Assembly: GCA_023807065.1 (NCBI GenBank)
Contig: JAJJLU010004579.1
Location: forward strand, 1-11,473
Length of the DNA stretch: 11,473 nt
Direction of reading: 5' to 3'
Source: Isotricha intestinalis
Lineage: Eukaryota > Ciliophora > Litostomatea > Vestibuliferida > Isotrichidae
The translations under genes and the position numbers were made by a program. The notes under the pieces are model-generated. The model made no database searches and had not been told where the DNA came from. It worked only from the letters and a program-made list of their open reading frames with translations. Shown piece by piece: positions 1 through 7,853 of the stretch; position 1 is the first letter of the stretch, and every line of letters begins with the position of its first letter.

Positions 1-437
1 TCATTGAAAAATTCAATTGTAAATTTTTTAGGTGAATAATTTGAATTAAATAAACCTAATGAAATTGCATCTTTATTGTATAAAGTAAATTTATATTTTT
101 TTATTTTTTTTATGTAATCATTGTTATTCTTTTGTTTTAAATATTTAAAATATTTAAAATTTATTTCCGCATTGATATCATTAATTGAAAATAATTTATG
201 ATATAAATTGATCTTTTGAATATTTTTTTTTTCTGTTTCTTTAATTAAATTTATAATTTTATTAGATTTTTCAATTATAACATAATAAGGATGAATTTTA
301 ATTAATTTTAATTTTGGATGTTTTATTTTTAATCTTAATGAAGGTACTAACTTTGAAACTTCTTTTTTTTTACGTATTTTCTTTTTTTCTTTACTATCTT
401 CTTCTTCTTCATTTATAAGAATATTTTTATCAGACAT
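1..437 (-). CDS. Unrecognised basic protein, C-terminus cut by window edge
   Basis: An open frame of 145 codons runs from an ATG at 437-435 to the left edge without a stop, so the gene continues outside the window. The start has the A-rich context of the other genes here (ATAAAATG). The protein begins with an acidic run of four Glu and an Asp (about residues 10-14), then a basic cluster with the string KEKKKIRKKKE. The rest is rich in Lys, Ile, Leu and Asn, with the segment LRLKIKHPKLKLIKIHPYY near residues 35-53. No signal peptide, membrane segment or catalytic motif is visible. The codon use and lack of breaks over 437 bases support a real gene. I do not recognise the family. The basic cluster would fit a nuclear or RNA-binding protein, but nothing specific shows it. 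Confidence 0.75.
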   Translation of the reverse strand, partial: MSDKNILINEEEEDSKEKKKIRKKKEVSKLVPSLRLKIKHPKLKLIKIHPYYVIIEKSNKIINLIKETEKKNIQKINLYHKLFSINDINAEINFKYFKYLKQKNNNDYIKKIKKYKFTLYNKDAISLGLFNSNYSPKKFTIEFFN

Positions 438-817
438 TTTATAATTTATTGTTTATCAAAACAATAAATTAAATTTTTTTCATCAATTTAAAATAAAATA
501 TTAAAAATAAAGAAAAATAATAATATAATAAGTATTTTTTATTATATGAAAAACCAAAAGATAATAGAAAATAAATTATTTTCTAATAGGAACATTTAAA
601 AACTCTTTTAAAGATATTATTATTTGATTTTTATTTTTTTTCTCTCCATTTTTTAAATTATTTTGTTGTTATATTCTAATATGAGGTTGAATTATCAAGA
701 AAATATCTTAATTTTTTTCAAATATGTATCACTAGTTATAAATGGACAATAATCATAAATATATATTTGAAAATTTGATTAATAAACAAAATTATTTATA
801 AACAAAAATAAATTTTA

Positions 818-839
818 TTTAATCATTTAAATGATTAAA
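818..839. repeat. 22-bp perfect palindrome
   Basis: The left arm reads TTTAATCATTT and the right arm is its exact reverse complement, with no spacer, giving 11 bp on each side. It contains the TAATCATTT half-site twice in inverted orientation. AT-rich DNA produces palindromes by chance, but 22 perfect bases is long. It could be a dimeric protein-binding site or a replication or chromatin element. It lies far from either flanking start codon (about 380 bases from the nearest). Confidence 0.8.
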
Positions 840-850
840 AAATATTAAAA

Positions 851-886
851 TTTTTTTTTTATTTAATTTAATTTAATTAAAAAAAA
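851..886. repeat. T-run, TTTAA tandem repeat, A-run
   Basis: Ten T (851-860) are followed by about four copies of a 5-base ATTTA unit (861-880, last copy imperfect) and then A8 (879-886). The block is nearly self-complementary and could extrude as a hairpin. It is probably simple-sequence drift in a very AT-rich spacer. Confidence 0.6.
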
Positions 887-1164
887 TTTAGACATTCAAT
901 AATATTAATGATGAATAGATATAAATTTTATAAAAATTTAAAAATAAATTAGAAAAAGATTATAATCCTTTTCAATACTAAATAATTTTTTATAAAAATT
1001 TATTTATAAATTCTTATTTTTAATATATTTTTAAAATATATTTATAATGAAACAAAAGAAAACGTTTTCAAAAATTTTATCAATTATAATTCAAAATCAA
1101 TCAACAATTAATGTTTTACTTTTATTATTAAAAAATATAATAATGATTTGTGGAATAACTTTTT

Positions 1165-1362
1165 TTATTCTATTTTCACATCATCCATTTTTTCTCTTAA
1201 TTCTTCATTATTATTATTATTATTATTATTATTTTCTTTTTCATCAATTTCAATATGTTTTACTTTATTTATCTCAGCTAATTCTTCTTTAGAAAATTCT
1301 TCAACTCTTCTCATTTCATTTGCTCTTTTTAATCTAAATTTTTTTCTATTTGAAGATTCCAT
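1165..1362 (-). CDS. Small charged protein with poly-Asn tract, unrecognised
   Basis: A 65-residue frame starts with ATG at 1362-1360 in a good local context (CAATAAATGG) and ends with TAA. The N-terminal half looks coding: MESSNRKKFRLKRANEMRRV, then an alternating acidic/basic helix-like stretch (EEFSKEELAEINK). It is followed by a nine-Asn run encoded by an exact AAT9 microsatellite and an acidic tail. No signal peptide or known motif is visible. Two plus-strand frames over the same bases have compositions typical of shadows (long Tyr or Leu runs from the microsatellite). The gene is divergent from the TM2-like gene, with 132 bases between the start codons. It could be a complete small protein or the first exon of a spliced gene, but I see no convincing splice site. 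Confidence 0.5.
   Translation of the reverse strand: MESSNRKKFRLKRANEMRRVEEFSKEELAEINKVKHIEIDEKENNNNNNNNNEELREKMDDVKIE
1207..1233. repeat. (ATT)9 microsatellite
   Basis: Nine perfect ATT units on the plus strand read as nine AAT (Asn) codons in the small minus-strand frame that contains them. The unit matches the codon phase, so length change would alter only the Asn run. Pure trinucleotide tracts like this are usually polymorphic. Confidence 0.9.
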
Positions 1363-1494
1363 TTATTGTTTTTTTAATATAATTCAAAATAATATTTTCA
1401 TCAAAAAAAATCAAAAAAAATGATAAAAAATAATTGTCAAAAAATATAATAATTTTCTATATAATCCCAACAAAAAAAAATATTTATATATAAA
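1363..1494. promoter_or_regulatory. Divergent intergenic region
   Basis: The 132 bases between the start codons of the small minus-strand ORF and the plus-strand TM2-like gene must hold 5' UTRs and probably both promoters. The sequence has A-runs (two A8 tracts near 1404-1420 and one A9 near 1472-1480) and TATATATAAA just before the plus-strand ATG. No specific factor site can be named. Confidence 0.45.
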
Positions 1495-2043
1495 ATGAGA
1501 ACATACTTATTTTATTTTTATTGTATATTTTCATCAATTTTGTGTATAAATTTAAAAAGCCAAAATAAGGAAAATTTACCAATTTCTAAAACATTATTTT
1601 ATGCAAAAAACATAAAATGTTCAAATATAAATTGCAAATCACCAAATTTTTGTAATGAAGAAAATAATATATGTCATTGTGCAAAAGGATATTTAAATTC
1701 TCCAAATACAAAAGATTTATGTTCATATAAACAATTCAATCAATTAAATTCTTTTTTATGGGAATTATTATTAAATTCTGGAATTGGGCATATGATAATT
1801 GGTAAATTTGTTCCTGGAATTGTTAAATTAAGTTTAAGTTTAATTTTATTTACTTTATGTGTTTTATATTATGGAAATTTTATAAAAACGGACGAAGATA
1901 AAAAAAATAAAATCGAAATGAACATTATTATTTCTATATATTTATGCTTTCTTTGTTCTTTTATTTGGTGGGTTGTTGATGCTTTTTGTTTTGGATTTAA
2001 TAAATTTAAAGATGTTAATAATTTTCCATTGATGCACTGGTAA
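1495..2043 (+). CDS. EGF-like plus TM2-like membrane protein
   Basis: The 182-residue protein opens with a hydrophobic signal-peptide-like segment (residues 3-19). A six-cysteine module follows: C42, C47, C53, C60, C62 and C76. Its C60-H-C62 pair and G65-Y66 match the C-x-C-x2-G-Y signature of EGF-like domains. Then comes a TM2-like region: a Gly/His motif (NSGIGHMIIGKFVPG, 94-108), a membrane segment to about 126, a charged loop (TDEDKKNK), and a second membrane segment (143-168). The region ends WWVVDAFCFG and FKDVNNFPL, as TM2 domains typically end in W-x-x-D and a DxNxxPL-like motif. The expected topology places the EGF module in the lumen or outside the cell. Alveolates, and ciliates in particular as I recall, have proteins with this order; their function is unknown to me. 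It is convergent with the next minus-strand gene. Confidence 0.8.
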   Translation: MRTYLFYFYCIFSSILCINLKSQNKENLPISKTLFYAKNIKCSNINCKSPNFCNEENNICHCAKGYLNSPNTKDLCSYKQFNQLNSFLWELLLNSGIGHMIIGKFVPGIVKLSLSLILFTLCVLYYGNFIKTDEDKKNKIEMNIIISIYLCFLCSFIWWVVDAFCFGFNKFKDVNNFPLMHW

Positions 2044-2731
2044 AAATAAATTAAACTTTTTTAGAATAAAAAGTAAATTTTTTGTTGAAAAAATAGTATT
2101 ATGAATAAATAGTTTTCTAAATTAAATGAACTTTAAAATATTTATTAAAAATAAATACTTTTTTTTCTTATTTTGTTTTCAATTTTTATATTAATAGGAT
2201 ATATTGAAACTTCATTTTATTTGAAACTTAATTTATTCATTTATTAAAAATATTTAATTTATATAAATTTGATGGAATATAAGAAAAATATATATATTTC
2301 TTATAATATTTTTTTATATAAATGTTATAAATAATTAAAAAAATAAATAAAATAATCCTAAGTATTTATATTATAAAATAATATTACAATTTAAAAAATA
2401 GAGATTCTTCTTTTTAAATATGATATTATAAGTTAATTCTTTCTTTAATTGAATACAAAAGGTATAATAAATACAATTTGAATGGTCAAAAAAAAGTTTC
2501 TTTTTGAATTATTTATTTTTTTTATAAATAAGTAATTTTAAAAAAGATAAATTAATATGAAAAGAAAAAATAAAATTTGACTTTTAAAATATTTTACTAT
2601 TTAAATAATAATATTATTTTTATAATATAAGAAACAAACAACTTTCATTATTATATAAACCCCAAAAATAAATATTTCATAAAATTTAAAATACAAAAAA
2701 TGAATTATATATAATAAAAAAATTATTATAA
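2044..2731. other. Convergent intergenic spacer
   Basis: This spacer separates the 3' ends of the TM2-like gene (plus) and the 381-residue protein gene (minus), so it should hold only 3' UTRs and polyadenylation signals. No frame of useful length is open. Minor structures are a 9-base direct repeat TTGAAACTT at 2204-2212 and 2221-2229, and a 7-bp stem (TCAAAAA at 2486-2492 with TTTTTGA at 2501-2507). No RNA gene was recognised. At 688 bases it is long for a purely convergent gap, so an unrecognised non-coding transcript is possible but has no direct support. Confidence 0.6.
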
Positions 2732-3877
2732 TTATTTTTCAAAAGCTTTGAAAAATAAATAATTAATAGAAGAATTAGACTCATATTTAATATTAATATT
2801 CATTTTTTCTGCTTTATCAATATCTTTTTGAAGCTTTCCACTAATATTATTCCATAATTTTTGTTGTCGTTCTTTAAAAGCATTATGTGTGATTTTTTTA
2901 TTATTATAATCCCAATATTTGTCAAACATTTTTTTAAACTTATCATTTTGATAAATACTCTTAATTTGATAAGTTCCATTTTTTCTTATTTCAATTGTTT
3001 TATCTATAATATCACTTATATCTGATTTAAAAGAATTTGAAACAATTGGAAAAAAATGTTCTTCTTCAAATAATTTTTTTAATTGATTATTTGTTAATTC
3101 ATTTTTTTTTTCTATTTCCATTAATTTTTTATAAATACTTTTTTTTCTTTTTTTATTATCTGAATAATAAGTTAAGTTATTTTTTCTTAAATTATTATCT
3201 AAAATATTTGAATTAAAGTTACTTTGACTGTGAAAAATATTTTTTTCTTGAGTGATATTTTTTTCTGTATTACTATTTAATAAAATTTTTTTTGGTGAAG
3301 ATTTACTTTTTTCAGAATTATGATTATCAATAAATAATCTTATATTTCTTACTTTAAAAGAATATTTTCTTTTTCTAAATAAAACATTACTTTTAAAAGT
3401 TTTAAAAGAAGTTTTTTTTTCTTTTGAATTTTCTTTTTCTTTAATATTTGTTAAAAAAATATTAGAATTTTCTTTTGTAACATTATCAGTATTTTTATCA
3501 GTAGAATAATTAGTTAATGAACTAAAAGTTTCACTAAAATTTTTTTTTTTTTTTAAAATATTCTTTGTAGATTTTTTCTTTTCTGAAAAAGGAGAAAATT
3601 TAATAATGTTATTTGATATTATTTTTTTTATTTTAGGAGAATTATTTTTTTTTCTTTTTTGAAAATTATCATCATTTATTAAATCATATTTTAATTTAAC
3701 ACTTATTTTATTAAAATAATTTTCAATATCATTTTTTCTTCTTCTAATTGCAGAATGAAGAGAATGTTCATTTATACTATTTTTAATTTTAATAATTGGT
3801 TCTCTAACTGTTCTAAAAATAGTATGTTTAAATAAATCTTTTTTATTCAATTTTTTATTTCTGCTAATTATCTCCAT
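2732..3877 (-). CDS. Unrecognised basic, Ser/Lys/Asn-rich protein
   Basis: The frame can be opened six codons upstream from a GTG at 3895, but a eukaryotic gene should start at the first ATG (3877-3875). That gives 381 residues and the local A-rich context (AAATAATGG). The first 70 residues look folded and include the basic string SAIRRRKND (about 42-50). A long low-complexity middle (about 75-250) is rich in Lys, Ser and Asn, with clusters such as KRKK and EKKKS. The C-terminal 130 residues look more ordered, with predicted-helix stretches containing KKLMEIEKKNELTNNQLKKL and an aromatic patch (FDKYWDYNNK). There is no signal peptide or membrane segment. I do not recognise a family. The basic composition and disordered centre would fit a cytoskeletal, cortical or nucleic-acid-associated protein; that is a guess. 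The next gene upstream on the same strand starts 177 bases away from this start. Confidence 0.75.
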   Translation of the reverse strand: MEIISRNKKLNKKDLFKHTIFRTVREPIIKIKNSINEHSLHSAIRRRKNDIENYFNKISVKLKYDLINDDNFQKRKKNNSPKIKKIISNNIIKFSPFSEKKKSTKNILKKKKNFSETFSSLTNYSTDKNTDNVTKENSNIFLTNIKEKENSKEKKTSFKTFKSNVLFRKRKYSFKVRNIRLFIDNHNSEKSKSSPKKILLNSNTEKNITQEKNIFHSQSNFNSNILDNNLRKNNLTYYSDNKKRKKSIYKKLMEIEKKNELTNNQLKKLFEEEHFFPIVSNSFKSDISDIIDKTIEIRKNGTYQIKSIYQNDKFKKMFDKYWDYNNKKITHNAFKERQQKLWNNISGKLQKDIDKAEKMNINIKYESNSSINYLFFKAFEK

Positions 3878-4054
3878 TATTTTTTTATTACACACAAAAA
3901 TTTATATAAAATATTTTCACAAATAATAAAAAACAAATAAAAAAAAGAAAATAACAAATAAATATAAATTTTATATTTATTATAAAATATTTTATCACAA
4001 AAAAATACTATTTAAATAGAATAAAGATATTTTCAAAATAAAATAAAATTTTAT

Positions 4055-4831
4055 TTAAATCAATAATTTTTTTCTTACAGGATCATCATCTTTTTTCATT
4101 AAAGCACTAGTAGATCTTTTTGAAGGAGTATTTTTAATTGGGCTAAATAATCTACTTGAATTATTTTTAGATATTTTTTGATTATTTATTCTATTTAAAA
4201 TTTCCATATTATCATTATGATAATTATTAATTCTTTCTTCAACTTCATCTTTAATTTTTTTTTCTTTCTTTATTTTTTCTTCAATATCTTTTTTTAATTT
4301 TATTTTTCTTTGAATTTCTTCATTTTTTCTTTTTTCTTCTTTCTGAAAATGATTTGATTGTATTTTATCATGTAATTCTTTATGTTTTTCTTTAATATCG
4401 GTTTTATATTTATTATATATATTTTCTAAATCTTCTCTTTCTTTTTTTTTCTTAATTCCTTCAAATTTATTTTTATTACTTATATTATCTCTCCATGTTC
4501 CTAAAGTTACTTGTATTTGATTTTTCATTTCATAAATTTTATTTTTTTTCCTTTCTAAATCTTCTTTTTCTTTTTTTTTCTTTTCTTCTAATATTTTTTT
4601 TTCTTTTAATACATTCACTCTTATTTTCTCTAAATTTTCTTGGTTTTTTGATTCTATTAATTTACGCTTTGCTACTTTAATTTCTTCATTATTTAATAAT
4701 TTTTTCCTGTTTAATAATATTTCTTCGTCTTTTTCACTTTTAGTTCTATCTTTTTTTATTTCAATATATTCTTTTAATAATTTATCTATATCTGAATCAA
4801 GATTATCATTGTTTTCTTTTTGAGATTTCAT
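4055..4831 (-). CDS. Charged coiled-coil protein
   Basis: The 258-residue protein starts at an ATG in A-rich context and ends with TAA. Residues of about 10-215 are almost continuously Glu/Lys/Arg-rich with few helix breakers and regularly spaced Leu/Ile, as expected of a long coiled coil. A short break with hydrophobic and aromatic residues (QIQVTLGTWRDN, about 105-116) may mark a hinge. The C-terminal tail is different: it is Ser/Pro-rich, with SPIK and TPSK motifs that fit proline-directed kinase sites, and ends in a basic string. No motor, nuclease or membrane domain is seen. Such proteins are often structural parts of cytoskeleton, basal bodies or cilia in protists, but composition alone cannot show this. 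The TC-rich plus-strand frame inside it (4495-4680) is a shadow. Confidence 0.8.
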   Translation of the reverse strand: MKSQKENNDNLDSDIDKLLKEYIEIKKDRTKSEKDEEILLNRKKLLNNEEIKVAKRKLIESKNQENLEKIRVNVLKEKKILEEKKKKEKEDLERKKNKIYEMKNQIQVTLGTWRDNISNKNKFEGIKKKKEREDLENIYNKYKTDIKEKHKELHDKIQSNHFQKEEKRKNEEIQRKIKLKKDIEEKIKKEKKIKDEVEERINNYHNDNMEILNRINNQKISKNNSSRLFSPIKNTPSKRSTSALMKKDDDPVRKKLLI

Positions 4832-5518
4832 TTTTTTAAATAAAAATTTTTATGTTTAAGTTTATTTATTTTTTTTAGAGTCTATTAAAAAATTTATATT
4901 ACTTTCATTAAAGAAAAACTTTAAGAAAAAAATATTCTAAAATCAATTAAAAAAATCAAAGACGGAAAGAAAAATTATTTTTTATATATTAAATACAATT
5001 TCAAAATTTTTATTACTTTACTTTAATACTTTTATATTTTTGAAATAAATATAGGAAATTCTTATTTTAACTTATTAAAAGAAAAAAATAAAAGTTTCAG
5101 TATTTAAATATACAAATAATGAAATGAAATAAAATGATTTTGTTTAGATTATATGAATTTGTTAATAATATTTTAATTAATCTTTTTTAAATAAAATAAT
5201 TCAATTAAAACAATTATTGAAATTGTTTTGGTAATTTAATTTTTTTTAAAATTACCTATCATTATTTTACAATTTTATATTTTTTATTTTTAATATAATA
5301 TATTTAACAATAAAATTTAATTTATATAATTTATTTATATAATTCATAAATAACAAAATTAAAAATAAATATTCTAACTTAAACAAATATAAGAATATAT
5401 TTATATTATTCAAAAAAATTTTCCCTTTTCATTTTCTATGTTAAAAAATAATATACATAAATAATTAAAACCGATAAATTCTACTATAAAACATTTCAAT
5501 TACTTTTTATAATCACAA
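4832..5518. other. AT-rich intergenic spacer
   Basis: This region separates two minus-strand genes. The left part should carry the promoter of the coiled-coil gene and the right part the 3' UTR of the kinase gene. No frame of useful length is open and no RNA gene was recognised. Two abutting small hairpins lie at 5207-5256 and are listed separately. Confidence 0.6.
5207..5256. repeat. Two abutting hairpins
   Basis: The first has a 9-bp perfect stem, AAAACAATT (5207-5215) with AATTGTTTT (5221-5229), around a 5-base loop. The second begins at the next base: GGTAATTT (5230-5237) pairs with AAATTACC (5249-5256) around an 11-base T-rich loop. They lie about 260 bases downstream of the kinase stop. 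They might shape a 3' end or bind a protein; chance is also plausible at this base composition. Confidence 0.5.
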
Positions 5519-7630
5519 TTAAATTAATAAATTAATTATTTCATTAATTGAAGCTCTTTTATTAATATCTTTAATTAAACACAAATTAACAATTTTAGCA
5601 ATAATTTTCCCTTTAAGATCATGATAATTATTTTCATTTAAACAAATATTTTTTTCTTCTAAATTTTTAACAACATTTAAAATTTTTTCACTATGAGTAA
5701 AATTAATAAATTCATTATCAAAAAAAGGAAAATTATGAGTTAAAAAGTAATAACAAATAATTCCAAAAGTCCAAATATCTTCTTTATAATTATAATAATC
5801 ATTATTTACAATTTCAGGAGAAATATAAAATAAAGTTCCATAAGATTCATTTGTTTTTTCATTATGACTTAAAATTTTAGAAAAACCAAAATCTATTAAT
5901 TTTAATTTTTCTTTCATTTCATAATTTCTTTCATCATTAATTTCATCATTTTCAAAAGAAAGAATAATATTTTGTAATTTTAAATCTCTATGAATAATAC
6001 CAAATTTATTTAAAATATAAATTGAATTTGCAATTTGTTTAATATAATCATAAAATTTATTAATGTTAGGCCAAAAATTATTTAATGATTGTTCTAAATC
6101 TTCTCCTGCAAATTCCATTATTATATATATATTTGAAAGTGATTCAAATATATTATATATTTTAACAAAATTCGAGGTTTGAATATTTTTTATTATTTTA
6201 GTTATTGATAATTCCCAAAAGATCGAAAGTTGATCTTCTTTTGATAAATCATAATTTTTTTTTATTGATTTTATTGCATATTTTTTCCCTGTTTTTTTAT
6301 CTTTTCCTAAAAATACTCTTCCATAAGATCCATGACCAATATCTATATTAATATCATAATAATCTTCTATTTTTTTATAATTCATTGAATGTTTGAAAAT
6401 TTTTAAAAATTTATTTTTAATTAATTCATTTTGAAAACTTATTTCCAAAACAATTGGATTAAAATTTAGGGTATAACATATTAAAACTGAATTTCCTAAT
6501 TCTTCGATTTCTAAAATTTTTTTTAAAACAAATATATTTAATTTAGATTTTCCATTATTATGATTAAATTGATAAGCAAATAAATTATTGCCTGATAAAT
6601 ATAAAGTTATTTTTTTTAATTTTATATTATTTTCATTATTTAAATCTTTTATATTATTTGTAATGATTATTTCACATTTAGATTTAAATAAATAATATCT
6701 ATCTTTTTCAACAGTTTTACATTGATTAACACAAGTAGTTTCTTCAATAATAAGATTATTATGTAAAACTGTTTTTATTTTTGAAATAGAATTTATTTCT
6801 TTTGGTATATTTAAACTATTTTTTATTCTTAAAAAGTCATTTTCAAAATCATTTAATTCATTAATAATGTCTTCATCTCTAAGATCATCTTCTATTATTA
6901 TATTTAATGAATTTATTCCTAAATATTTTCTAATATAAAAAAATAAATTTTTAGAAGGTGAAATTAAAGGTAAATCAAGAATATTATTCTTTTCATTTTC
7001 ATTTAAATTATGTGAAGTATTATGTAAATAAAATAATTCTAATTCTTCTATTGTAAATGGTTTAAATTTATAGAAAAAAAAAATCATTAAAAATAAAAAA
7101 TCAGAATTTATTGTTTTTATTTTTTGAATAAATTCTTTATATGATAAAGTTGTTTGTTCATTTTCAAAAATTGGATTTATCATTTCATCGATTAAATAAA
7201 GATCTAAATCATCTTTATAAATATTTTTAATTAAATGAAAATGATAAGAAAATAATTTTAAATCTTCAATTTGAATTAAATTATCATTATCAAAATCCAA
7301 TATTTTAAAAATTAATTTTGCTCTTTCTTCAATTGTACCATAATAAATAATTGATAAAAAATTAATAAATTCTTTTTCCTTTAATATATTTCTTTTTGGA
7401 TTATTTTTAATTGATTTAAATATTTTATCTGAAATAAAAAAAGGTAAATTTAAATAAATATTAAAAGTAAAAATATTAATTCCTGTTTCTTTTTTGTCTG
7501 AAGATGAGTTATTTTCTTCTTTTATTGATTCAAATATTATTGAAAGATAATATTCAAAATAATTTTTAGGCATAAAAATATCAATATATTGAATAATTTC
7601 ATTTATATTTGTTGAACATTCTTTTGACAT
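5519..7630 (-). CDS. EF-hand/PH-like/Ser-Thr protein kinase, CDPK7-like layout
   Basis: This 703-residue protein has three regions. Near residues 101-124 is an EF-hand with loop D112-x-D114-x-D116, Ile at position 8 (I119) and Asp at position 12 (D123); a second, degenerate hand lies at about 155-166. Residues of about 290-415 look like a PH domain: strand KDRYYLF (309-315), further beta-like segments, and a closing helix NELIKNKFLKIFK. The C-terminal kinase domain (about 424-703) looks catalytically complete: Gly loop GHGSYG (432-437), K454 of YAIK, E473 of helix C, HRDLKLQN (547-554), DFG (580-582), SPE (604-606), D618 and R692. The likely role is ATP-dependent Ser/Thr phosphorylation tuned by calcium and membrane lipid. 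EF-hands before the kinase, with a PH domain between, differ from ordinary CDPKs, where EF-hands follow it. This order recalls apicomplexan CDPK7. Orthology is not shown, and ciliates and other protists may have their own versions. Confidence 0.9.
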   Translation of the reverse strand: MSKECSTNINEIIQYIDIFMPKNYFEYYLSIIFESIKEENNSSSDKKETGINIFTFNIYLNLPFFISDKIFKSIKNNPKRNILKEKEFINFLSIIYYGTIEERAKLIFKILDFDNDNLIQIEDLKLFSYHFHLIKNIYKDDLDLYLIDEMINPIFENEQTTLSYKEFIQKIKTINSDFLFLMIFFFYKFKPFTIEELELFYLHNTSHNLNENEKNNILDLPLISPSKNLFFYIRKYLGINSLNIIIEDDLRDEDIINELNDFENDFLRIKNSLNIPKEINSISKIKTVLHNNLIIEETTCVNQCKTVEKDRYYLFKSKCEIIITNNIKDLNNENNIKLKKITLYLSGNNLFAYQFNHNNGKSKLNIFVLKKILEIEELGNSVLICYTLNFNPIVLEISFQNELIKNKFLKIFKHSMNYKKIEDYYDINIDIGHGSYGRVFLGKDKKTGKKYAIKSIKKNYDLSKEDQLSIFWELSITKIIKNIQTSNFVKIYNIFESLSNIYIIMEFAGEDLEQSLNNFWPNINKFYDYIKQIANSIYILNKFGIIHRDLKLQNIILSFENDEINDERNYEMKEKLKLIDFGFSKILSHNEKTNESYGTLFYISPEIVNNDYYNYKEDIWTFGIICYYFLTHNFPFFDNEFINFTHSEKILNVVKNLEEKNICLNENNYHDLKGKIIAKIVNLCLIKDINKRASINEIINLLI

Positions 7631-7853
7631 TTATAATATATAACAAAAAATATATAATTATTTTTCAGATATTAATAAAATGTTTTACATCAAATTAATA
7701 TTTTATTTATATTTTTTTTTCTTTAATATAAAAAACAAATATTAAAAGTATTATTTTAAATTTTAAAAAAATAAAATTCGTTTTATAAAATAAAGATATA
7801 CTAACATATATTTAAAATAAAAAAATAAACAAATAAAATAAATTAATTAATTA

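Larger units (their letters stand above)
438..1164. other. AT-rich intergenic spacer
   Basis: This spacer lies upstream of the left-edge minus-strand gene and downstream of the small minus-strand ORF at 1165-1362. It should hold the promoter of the former and the 3' end of the latter. It is full of stops in all frames. The only long structures are a perfect palindrome at 818-839 and the T-run/TTTAA-repeat/A-run block at 851-886. The open frame starting at 1047 looks like a shadow. No tRNA-like or other RNA gene pattern was seen. Confidence 0.6.

Noticed and set aside
1047..1292. Plus-strand frame with a long Tyr run
   Set aside because: It is a read-through of the ATT microsatellite and T-rich complement of the small minus-strand frame. 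The hydrophobic, homopolymeric product has no recognisable features.
1148..1423. Second plus-strand frame with a Leu run
   Set aside because: It overlaps the same minus-strand frame and repeat, and its Ser/Leu/Phe-rich composition is typical of an antisense shadow here.
2461..2510. Possible tRNA or small RNA near GGTATAATAAATAC
   Set aside because: No cloverleaf arms or T-loop motif could be formed; only one short 7-bp stem is present.
3878..3895. Six-codon N-terminal extension starting with GTG
   Set aside because: A GTG start is not expected in a eukaryotic gene, and an ATG in the normal A-rich context follows at 3877.
4495..4680. Plus-strand Phe/Leu-rich frame resembling a membrane protein
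   Set aside because: It is the exact antisense of the Lys/Glu-rich coiled coil. Lys and Glu codons read backwards give Phe, Leu and Ser, so the apparent membrane segment is an artefact.
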